Origin: Hahellaceae bacterium
GTDB lineage: Bacteria; Pseudomonadota; Gammaproteobacteria; Pseudomonadales; Oleiphilaceae
Reading direction: 5' to 3'
Assembly (NCBI GenBank): GCA_016716085.1
Contig: JADJWY010000015.1
Coordinates: 1 to 26,687, forward strand
Length of the DNA: 26,687 nucleotides
Position numbers and translations under genes: made by a program
The notes under the pieces: generated by a model
Database searches by the model: none
Told to the model about the DNA's origin: nothing
What the model saw: the letters and a program-made list of their open reading frames with translations, nothing else
Shown here: positions 19,805 to 26,687 of the stretch, piece after piece
How positions within the stretch are numbered: the stretch's first letter is position 1
Layout of the letters: every line of letters begins with the position of its first letter

Positions 19805-20690
19805 CTATTCAAATACAGGTTCCTCCCACCAGGGAAATTCGTTGGGGAGATCAGTGGAGACCTTGTCTACAAAGACCGCTGGACGCTTCTCAAGAAAACT
19901 CGAAACTCCTTCCTTTGCATCTGCTGATCGACCCCGTGCTTGTACCAAACGACTCTCAATTTGATGTGCTTGCATGGGGTGATCCTGACCAAAAGAGCGT
20001 TGCAGCATGTATCGCGTCAACGCAATAGAAACGGGGCAGTATTGTCCGCAATCTCGCGCGCGAGTTGTACTGCCGCGGCGGTCAGCTCTGTATTTGAATG
20101 AACCGAGCGAACAAGCCCGCCCTCCTTCGCTTCCGTTGCAGTGAATACTCGCCCTGTCAAACACCACTCGCTGGCCTGGGCAATTCCGACTACCCGAGGA
20201 AGAAAAAACGAAGATGCTGCATCGGGGCGATACCTCGACGCGCAAATACAAATCCGATCTTTGCATTTTCCGCGACCAGACGAATATCCATCGGCAATGT
20301 CATTGTTATGCCAACTCCGACCGCCGGACCGTTGATAGCCGCTATCACGGGCTTGAGCAACTGGTAAATCCTGAGCGCCAGCAATCCTCCCACATCCCGG
20401 TATACGCTGGAATTACTTTGTAAGGAATTCAATCGAGGGCTGGCTTCCGACTTACTTTTCTCGTAGTTAAAGGTATCTGCTCCGTTAGCAAAATCGGCCC
20501 CTGCACAGAATGCCCGGCCGGCACCGGTAACGATAATTACACGGATATCGTCATCAGCATCCGCAAGATCGAACGCTTCAATCAATTCCATCGCCATCTC
20601 CGCGTTCATGGCGTTTAATCGGTCTGGTCGATTGAGGGTTATAGTCAAGATACCGTCACGGATAGTGTAAAGAATAAACTTGAACTTCAT
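19805..20690 (-). pseudogene. Enoyl-CoA hydratase/isomerase (crotonase family), two frameshifts
   Basis: A second crotonase, about 295 residues when repaired, which is slightly long for the family. The first frame gives ITLNRPDRLNAMNAEM, VTGAGRAFCAGADFANG (first oxyanion segment), INGPAVGVGITMTLPMD (second) and the active-site helix start FARRGIAPD. It then stops early; the next frame reads SSFFLPRVVGIAQASEW and TATEAKEGGLV, and a third frame carries LTRYMLQRSFGQ and EGVSSFLEKRPAVF to the stop. Both shifts are one C lost from C5 runs on the gene strand (20224-20227 and 20033-20036 on plus). The Asp in APDAASS resembles PaaG-like isomerases/EchA proteins rather than classic hydratases. Between epoxide hydrolase and thiolase, as expected for a beta-oxidation operon. 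Confidence 0.88.
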
Positions 20691-20816
20691 TTAGCGCCTC
20701 TATTAGTACCGCAGTTACAATCTGGTTGTCATCTGGAAGAGCGAATTAAATAAACAACTGTCATGCTATTTTACAGTGCTTTTGTCATCACTGCACTAAG
20801 GACTGTGACACCGGGT

Positions 20817-21956
20817 TTAAAGCGTTACGTCTCTAAAACACGACCGTATATCGTCAATGAGCAAAGCCGGCACTTCCATTGCCGGGAAATGACCTCCCCT
20901 GTCGTGCGATGTCCAGAAATTAATATTCTTAAATCTTGACTCAGCCCATCTGCGCGAAGGGAACATGATCTCTTTCGGAAAATGGCTGAATCCTGCCGGG
21001 ATATGGACTTCGTCATAATCAGGTGTATGCAAACTCTCCCAATACAACCGCGCGGATGAGGCCCCGGCACCAGTAAGCCAGTACATCATCACATTATCCA
21101 GCAGTTCATCGCGTGAAATAGCATTTTCTGGATGGCCATGACAGTCGGTCCATGACCAGAATTTATCAACAATCCACGCCGCCTGCCCAGCGGGCGAATC
21201 GCAGATACCATACCCGATTGTTTGCGGTCTGGTGCCCTGTATTTTTGCATATCCAGAGTCATGTCTCAGGTAAGACTGCGCCCTTACCAGGTACTCTGTT
21301 TCTTCAATCGTTAACGAATTCATTGTCGCTGGATCCGGTTCCACAATAGCTAATGTTAAATGGATCGCTTTACAATTCCCCTGGTTCTGCGCTGCGATTT
21401 CCGTGGTGATCACGGCGCCCCAGTCCCCCCCGTGTGCGAAGTATTGGTCATACCCGAGACGGCTCATAAGTTTGTTCCAGGCATTCGCAATCTGCTTGAC
21501 GCCCCAACCTGTGTCTTGAGGCTTAGCGGAGAAGCCGTACCCCGGTAGGGACGGCACAATCAAATGGAACGCATCTACCGATGGTGTTCCATCGGTACCG
21601 GGTTCCGCCAGTGGTTCAATCACCTTCAATAACTCTACAATAGATCCAGGCCAGCCATGAGTCAAAAGCAGGGGTCGGGCGTGCTGGACTGAAGATTTTA
21701 CATGCAGGAAATGGATATCAAGATCGTCAATTCTTGTTATGAACTGAGCATAGCTATTCAGCAGCCGTTCGCAGCGCCTCCAATCATAGGTATTCGACCA
21801 GTATTGACAGAGCACTTTCATGTAACTGAGGGGTACGCCTTGGGACCAGTCTCCTACTGTTTCATTGTCGGGCCACCGTGTTTTGCCCAAACGCTCGCAC
21901 AGATCCTCAAGTTCAGAACCGGGTATTGCCAGCTTAAACGGTCGAATATCTTGCAT
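20817..21956 (-). CDS. Epoxide hydrolase (microsomal-type, alpha/beta hydrolase), intact
   Basis: A complete 379-residue epoxide hydrolase of the microsomal/juvenile-hormone type. An N-terminal EHN domain (RPFKLAIPGSELEDL and RWPDNETVGDW) precedes the alpha/beta-hydrolase core: oxyanion motif HGWPGS (100-105), PSLPGYGFS (135-143), the nucleophile elbow GGDWGA with Asp178, the lid region with candidate epoxide-activating tyrosines (YWLTGAGASSARLYWES), and the catalytic His356 in DRGGHFPAME. It would open an epoxide to a diol, probably one made in the same pathway. No signal peptide or membrane anchor is seen. No frameshift is seen, in contrast with the three following genes. The ribosome binding site is weak. 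Probable first gene of the minus-strand operon; 126 bases separate it from the crotonase. Confidence 0.93.
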   Translation of the reverse strand: MQDIRPFKLAIPGSELEDLCERLGKTRWPDNETVGDWSQGVPLSYMKVLCQYWSNTYDWRRCERLLNSYAQFITRIDDLDIHFLHVKSSVQHARPLLLTHGWPGSIVELLKVIEPLAEPGTDGTPSVDAFHLIVPSLPGYGFSAKPQDTGWGVKQIANAWNKLMSRLGYDQYFAHGGDWGAVITTEIAAQNQGNCKAIHLTLAIVEPDPATMNSLTIEETEYLVRAQSYLRHDSGYAKIQGTRPQTIGYGICDSPAGQAAWIVDKFWSWTDCHGHPENAISRDELLDNVMMYWLTGAGASSARLYWESLHTPDYDEVHIPAGFSHFPKEIMFPSRRWAESRFKNINFWTSHDRGGHFPAMEVPALLIDDIRSCFRDVTL

Positions 21957-22240
21957 TGGACACGATCACTTTCAATTCAACTCACGGGGTTGTCTCGCAC
22001 ATCGTTCACGTGTGCAAAATGGCTTGCAATCTATATTTATACGTATATACTATTTTTGTCTATATGTTATTTCGCTGTCTCACACAAATGACTTCTACAA
22101 ATAAAGAGTAAAGGGTGCAGAGACCAATTTGGGCCGAGCGTCGAAAAGCTATGGATGCATTGTAGCGCAGCACACATCAATCGAGACAAAGATAGCAATA
22201 TACGGCTGCGGCTCACTCTAAACTATTGTCGAGAGCTTCC
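21957..22240. promoter_or_regulatory. Divergent promoter region of epoxide hydrolase and acyl-CoA dehydrogenase operons
   Basis: A 284-base AT-rich gap without a gene. A TGTCTAT element (22057-22063), read as ATAGACA on the minus strand, is followed by AT-rich hexamers (TATAAA after 15 bases) about 100 bases before the epoxide hydrolase start, and may be part of its promoter or a regulator site. Confidence 0.4.
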
Positions 22241-23412
22241 ATGTTAGATATGCATGATTTCCGTTCAGAAACACATGCCTGGCTGATCGAAAACTGTCCG
22301 AAATCCATGCGAGAGCCCATCGAGACTCTGGACGATCATTGTTGGGGTGGCAAGAACTGGATTTTCGCATCCCGGGATCAGAAAGTGTGGCTTGAGCGGA
22401 TGATAGATAAAGGGTGGACCGTCCCTTCCTGGCCAACATGTTACGGTGGTGCCGGACTTTCTCGCGAAGAGACCACAGTTTTACTGGAAGAGATGGCAGC
22501 GCTAGGTGTCGACCCCCGCTCAGAAGTTTTGGCATCTCCATGCTCGGTCCAGCACTGCTTCAATTTGGCAGCGAGGAACTGAAGCGAGAGCACTTGCGCC
22601 CTATCGCCAGGGGAGAGATCCGTTGGGCTCAAGGATACTCCGAACCTAACTCGGGCTCAGATCTGGCCAGTGTATCGACCAAGGCTGAAGATCAGGGTGA
22701 TCACTTTCAAATCAATGGCCAAAAGATATGGACTTCGTACGGAGACAGATCGGATAAAATATTTCTTCTTGCGCGAACCGAACAAGCGCCGCAAAGCAAC
22801 GTGGAATAAGCTTTTTGCTGGCCGATTTGAAACAGTCTGAGATCACGGTGAGGCCAATTAAACTTATTTCCGGTGAAAGTGTTTTCTGTGAGATATTTTT
22901 CGACAACGCGCGAGTAGAAAGCATCAGGTTGTTGGTGAGGTAAATCGTGGCTAGGACGGCAAAGTACTTGCTTACTCGCGAACGTGAAATGATTGGGCAT
23001 ATTCAAGCACAAGGGTCAGTTTATATCCTCCCTGGCTAAAGCCACTCGACCCCTCGTTGAGGGGAAGCTTTGCGACGCCGAGTTGCGTGCGACTATCGCT
23101 GAGTTTGAAGTCGACGAAGTGGCCTATGGTCTAACAGTAGATCGGTACCTCCTCGGGGTTCGGGCAGGTGAGTCTCTTGGGGCGCGCGCTTCATTACTTA
23201 AATACTATGGCGCCGAGTTGAATAAGCGAAGAACAGAACTTGCTGTTGAAATTCAAGAGCTTGACGGAGTCTCATGGGAGGTGGCACACAAGATTGGAAA
23301 GACGCCGGCGTCAGCCTGGCTTCGCGCCAAAGGAAATTCCATAGAGGGTGGAACATCCGAAATACAATTGAACATCATTGCCAAAGTACTACTTCAACTT
23401 CCTTCATCTTGA
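22241..23412 (+). pseudogene. Acyl-CoA dehydrogenase, about five frameshifts
   Basis: A third acyl-CoA dehydrogenase of about 390 residues, of the FadE type often paired with a second dehydrogenase in steroid and cyclic-acid clusters as heteromeric enzymes. Segments: HDFRSETHAWLIENCPKSM and GWTVPSWPTCYGGAGLS; GISMLGPALLQFGSEELK; GYSEPNSGSDLASVST and FQINGQKIWTSYGDR; VGEVNRG and TREREMIG; LKYYGAELNKRRTELAVEI; and the C-terminal KGNSIEGGTSEIQLNIIAK. Frameshifts near 22527-22530 (one T lost), 22803 (one G lost), 22925, 22953 (extra A) and 22995. No open frame spans more than a third of it. ATG 22241 is preceded by GAGAG. Directly followed (30 bases) by its probable partner. Confidence 0.87.
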
Positions 23413-23442
23413 TACAGATGTTAACGGGTTAGAGAGAATGCG

Positions 23443-24414
23443 ATGCTATTGAACGAAGAGCAGCTTATGGTCCGGGATAGCGCGAATGGCCAACTCAGTC
23501 GCCTTGCCCCAATAAGTGCCTACCGACTCTGGTTGAATACGGACGCCAGAAGCCACGACAAATTCATTTGGGCCGGCTTCACCGAAATGGGATGGCCAGC
23601 CATGCTTATACCAGAATCGATGGGTGGTGTGGGGTTGGGCCCGGTGGAGGCTGGACTAATCGCCCAGGAAATGGGACAAAGGTTAGTAGTATCGCCCTTT
23701 CTGTCATCAGCAGTACTTGCCACGATTGCGTTACTAGAAAGTAGCAATGACGAAATAAAACTGCCGTTATTGTCCAAAATGTCGACCGGTGAATCCACCG
23801 TCGCCTTCGCCTGTCAGAATGGCGCGCTGCATGCCGCTCACTCACCCTTTGTCGATGCCGACGTGGTAAGTGATGCGAACGGACTTCGAATTTCCTGCAA
23901 AGCCGGATACGTTTTGGACGCTCTCGCCGCCGATGCGATCATCGTTCCTGTACACAGTAAGAACAAGCCAATGCTCGTAGTAGTTGACAAATCTCTTGAC
24001 GGCGTAACTTTGTCACCCACCAGGTTAGTGGACGCGCGACCCGCTGACAATTTAGAACTGAACAGGGTTGAAATACAGCCTACTGCTATTCTAGCCAGAG
24101 GAGTGGAAGCCCGGGAGATACTAGAGCGAGTATTATCCTGTGGCAGAGCTATTCTCGCCTCTGAAATGCTCGGTACCCTGATTTTACTCGAACAGAGAAG
24201 TTCGGACTCGGCTCGTATCGCAGCCGCCGCGAAAGCAAAAGCCGGTGATGTTGCGGTTCTGGTAGCACAGGAGTGCCTTCAAATGCATGGTGGTATTGGC
24301 ATGACGGAGGAACATGACATCGGGCTTTTCCTGAAGCATATTCGAGTGTCATCATTCCTATTGGGCACATCCCGTCAAATGCGGAGCTTGTTCGCTGATT
24401 TGACAGGTTATTGA
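23443..24414 (+). CDS. Acyl-CoA dehydrogenase with internal in-frame deletion
   Basis: A fourth acyl-CoA dehydrogenase, open throughout as 323 residues, whereas this subfamily usually has about 365-380. It begins MLLNEEQLMVRDSA (ATG 23443, GAGAG upstream), continues with GFTEMGWPAMLIPESMGGVGL and APISAYRLW, and ends QECLQMHGGIGMTEEHDIGLFLKHIRV. Between ILASEMLG (near 24170) and LILLEQRSSDSARIAAAAKAKAG the segment with the R-x-Q-F-G motif and the following helix, which binds FAD across the dimer, is absent: about 40-45 residues lost in frame around 24170-24185. The protein may be made but probably cannot bind FAD properly. The His-Gly-Gly motif near the C-terminus is kept. It pairs with the preceding dehydrogenase, presumably as a former heteromer. 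Confidence 0.87.
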   Translation: MLLNEEQLMVRDSANGQLSRLAPISAYRLWLNTDARSHDKFIWAGFTEMGWPAMLIPESMGGVGLGPVEAGLIAQEMGQRLVVSPFLSSAVLATIALLESSNDEIKLPLLSKMSTGESTVAFACQNGALHAAHSPFVDADVVSDANGLRISCKAGYVLDALAADAIIVPVHSKNKPMLVVVDKSLDGVTLSPTRLVDARPADNLELNRVEIQPTAILARGVEAREILERVLSCGRAILASEMLGTLILLEQRSSDSARIAAAAKAKAGDVAVLVAQECLQMHGGIGMTEEHDIGLFLKHIRVSSFLLGTSRQMRSLFADLTGY

Positions 24415-24534
24415 GATGCACTTCTCCCGAAACATTCCTCGATTTTCTCATATACCCGAGCAGCCAGTGCCTTTTTTTTGCTACGCAGTCAAACAGTAAT
24501 CGTCAATGGGGAAAACCACGCCTAGGAGAAGATA

Positions 24535-25582
24535 TGAATGAGCTGGAGGTCCCTAAAACGATAGAAGACTTTAGTGTTGACTGGCTGACACGCGCACTCA
24601 ACATCAACTTTCCCGGCACCACCAGCGTCGTGCCGGGTCAGGACAATCATTCATGGCACGGCAACAAAAGTTCGTTTACATTTAACATACCGAGAGAATA
24701 CGAATGAGCATTGCTTGCCGCCCACATCATGGTTCAAGGGCGGGCTGGAAGCCCATAGCAATGATCCGGTTATACTGAAAGTATACGAGGGCGAGGCGCA
24801 TTTCTATTCAAATTACGCCACTACGCTTGAACTCAACTCACCCAAGGCCTATGCCTCCTATATTGATACAAATACGGGTTATTCATTTCTTCTTCTGGAG
24901 GATTTACTCGCCCGGGACGCTACTTTTGGTTATGCCACCGACACCGCCACGCCTTCCCAGGCTTCTCATCTGGTCGAGGAACTGGCCAGGCTACACGCGC
25001 GTTACTGGGACAATCCACAACTACTGGAGGACAAATGGCTATCCGCCGGTGGGCTGGTAATACAGTCGTTATACGACCTGTTCCAACCGCAGGTATGGGA
25101 ACGATGCAAATCACTTCCACGAGGCCAGTTCCTCAATAGTAGTTGAACGATTTCGAAGGCTAACCGGCGGCATTAAACGCCTCCTCCAGCACAACATCGA
25201 GCACGCCAACTGTTTAGTGCATGGTGATGCCCACCATGGTATTACATTTTACACACCCGACGGCAGAAGTGGCTTGCTGGACTGGCAAGGACCAACCCAC
25301 AATGTATGGGCGCATGACTTTTCCTATTACCTGGTAACTGCTTTGTCTGTCCATGACCGGCGCCACGCCGAGCGCGATCTCGTAAACCACTACGTAAAAT
25401 CCATTGCCCGATATGGTATCGAATTACCCTTCGAGGATGCCTGGTTCAGTTATCGTCAAAATACGATTTACGCCGCAGTTGGACGATGCCTACCTGAATG
25501 GCAGCCAGAAGAAGTTTGCTATGCCAATGCCGAACGCGCCTGTGCCGCCGCAAAAGATCATGACAGCTTGAATGTCTGGTGA
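24535..25582 (+). pseudogene. APH/ACAD10-like phosphotransferase, two frameshifts
   Basis: An aminoglycoside-phosphotransferase-fold kinase of about 350 residues, of the kind that sits beside acyl-CoA dehydrogenases in fatty acid and steroid clusters and in eukaryotic ACAD10/11; it may phosphorylate a hydroxyacyl-CoA, which is inference from those homologues. ATG 24535 has AGGAGA upstream. Parts: IEDFSVDWLTRALN, WFKGGLEAHSND with the ATP-site strand ILKVYEGEAHFY, LLLEDLLARD (hinge), LVHGDAHHGITF (catalytic loop) and GLLDWQGP (metal-binding Asp). In relatives the loop reads HGDxHxxN; here the Asn that binds Mg is Ile (codon ATT, one change from AAT). Frameshifts near 24697 (one A lost) and 25140. 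Both the frameshifts and the missing Asn argue against activity. Confidence 0.83.
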
Positions 25583-25746
25583 ATGGCGCACAGGGTCCAG
25601 GAAGCGAGAATGGGACAAAAATATGACCGAATGCACAAGAGTGCTTACGTCCAATCAATGGCGTATCAATCAAATCTCTTTCATTTTTACGCAAATCAGG
25701 TGCCCGGATATAAAAGCTCACATCCTGGCTTGCGGGAGAAGTGTAT

Positions 25747-26687
25747 ATGCCAATAATTAATAGGCCGGTACTAGCATCCGCAGTTCAAAACTGGCACCGC
25801 CACCTGACGTACTTGTAATCGGTGCTGGTGTGGCCTTGCGCACCTACCGCACTCTGGAGGCCCATAGAGCCGGCGTGGACGTGTTGTTAATAGAGCGAGC
25901 CAGCGGTGGTGGTGGTGCCAGTGCCACATCTGAAGGAATATTCTACCTCGGTGGTGGAACGGAGGTGCAAAAAGCGTGCGGTTACGATGATAGTGCCTGC
26001 AATATGTACAATTTTATGCGCGCAAGTACTTCTACTGAGAATGAGGATCTACTTCTCATGTACTGCAACAGCAGCGTGGCACATTGCGCATGGCTGGAGG
26101 CACAAGGCGTGCCGTTTGAACGACGGGCATACGAGGGAAAGGCCGTCGCCATATACACCGGTGAAGGTCTACTCTATACCGGCAATGAAAAATCCTCACC
26201 TTACTGCGACATATCGATGCCCGCGCCGAGAGGACATCAGGCACGCGGCTCGATAGCCAGGCACGGAGGGGCAACCGCAATGGAGGCGCTATTGGCAAAG
26301 CTGGAGAGTGAAAAAGTCCCTACACTTTTCGACTCACGTGTCACGGCGCTGGTTATCGACGAAAACGGTCGTGTAGTCGGTGTTGAAGTGACTGCCGGCT
26401 CCCATGCCACCTACATCCGGGCCCGAAACGGCGTAGTGCTTGCGGCCGGCAGTTTCAATCTAAACCAGGAGATGACTCGTGATAACCTGCCCATTCTCGC
26501 AAAATACGGCGAGCCCATGGGCATCCCCTCCAACGATGGCTCCGGAGTGCTTCTTGGCCAATCAGTGGGCGCGGCAACGCTACATATGGACGGGGCTATA
26601 GCGACTGCGCCAATCTATCCACCTGAGGGTTTGATTTGTGGAATCGTGGTAAATAAAGAAGGAAAACGTTTCGTCGCAGAGGATGTA
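25747..26687 (+). pseudogene. FAD-dependent oxidoreductase, 3-ketosteroid-delta1-dehydrogenase-like, 3' cut by window
   Basis: The first 300 or so residues of a flavoprotein of the fumarate reductase / 3-ketosteroid dehydrogenase family. ATG 25747 follows a good GGAGA site and gives MPIINRPVLASAVQNW; one frameshift near 25790 moves to the frame that then stays open to the window edge: DVLVIGAGV, VLLIERASGGGGAS (FAD ribose Glu and the glycine-rich loop), FYLGGGTEVQKACGYDD, LEAQGVPFE, PAPRGHQARG, RVTALVIDENGRVVGVEV, GVVLAAGSFNLN, SNDGSGVLLG and GIVVNKEGKRFVAED. The Rossmann GxGxxG is disturbed: Gly-Ala-Gly-Val-Ala-Leu, with the third Gly missing, possibly by two compensating indels at 25825-25850. 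Family members remove hydrogens across ring A of a steroid or act on similar enones. It is last in the plus-strand dehydrogenase operon. Confidence 0.85.

Noticed and set aside
1..26687. Mobile element, prophage, CRISPR or defence system
   Set aside because: No transposase, integrase, phage, Cas or toxin-antitoxin genes, no long direct or terminal repeats and no spacer array were found on either strand.
1..26687. tRNA, rRNA or riboswitch
   Set aside because: Intergenic regions were read for cloverleaf and known aptamer landmarks; none was convincing.

Overview
The window is one long stretch of aerobic catabolic genes with almost nothing else: no rRNA, tRNA, CRISPR array or transposase was seen. 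Gene families (AtuA-like protein, four acyl-CoA dehydrogenases, two crotonases, thiolase, CoA ligase, epoxide hydrolase, Baeyer-Villiger monooxygenase, old-yellow-enzyme, nitronate monooxygenase-like protein, LLM flavoenzyme, molybdopterin oxidoreductase, ketosteroid-dehydrogenase-like flavoprotein) are those found together in bacteria that degrade isoprenoids, steroids or other branched/cyclic carbon skeletons as CoA thioesters. Roughly balanced base composition and this gene set suggest a free-living or once free-living pseudomonadotan, probably a gammaproteobacterium; this taxonomic call is inference from family resemblance only.

Layout: (1) 1-1552 plus: 3' part of an AtuA-like gene, closed by a bidirectional terminator. 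(2) 1691-6083 minus: operon nitronate monooxygenase-like > old yellow enzyme > acyl-CoA dehydrogenase > GST. (3) 6541-12185 plus: crotonase, Baeyer-Villiger monooxygenase, then after a 440-base gap molybdopterin oxidoreductase and LLM flavoenzyme. (4) 12313-15209 minus: CoA ligase > acyl-CoA dehydrogenase. (5) 15867-16930 plus: DapB-like NAD(P)-binding protein. (6) 17081-21956 minus: epoxide hydrolase > crotonase > thiolase > amidohydrolase. (7) 22241 to the end, plus: two acyl-CoA dehydrogenases, an APH-like kinase and a ketosteroid-dehydrogenase-like flavoprotein cut by the window edge.

The dominant property is decay. About 12 of 18 genes are interrupted by single-base frameshifts (roughly 40 in all), one has an internal deletion of several hundred bases, and another an in-frame deletion of about 40-45 residues. 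GST, the first acyl-CoA dehydrogenase, the nitronate monooxygenase-like gene and the epoxide hydrolase read through intact. Most frameshifts are one-base losses in short homopolymers (2-5 bases), so sequencing error must be considered; but the longest runs (G8, G7, C9) are all in frame and the larger deletions cannot be read errors of that kind. I favour a catabolic locus undergoing pseudogenisation, as in a recently host-restricted or niche-shifted lineage, with low read quality as the main alternative.

If repaired, the genes would give a coherent scheme: CoA activation (ligase), dehydrogenation (four acyl-CoA dehydrogenases), hydration/isomerisation (crotonases), thiolysis, and many flavin, Mo or NAD(P) redox steps on a ring or branched skeleton, with epoxide hydrolase and GST handling epoxides. 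The intergenic regions share an ATAGAC element, and one divergent promoter carries two 21-base inverted repeats, suggesting a common regulator.
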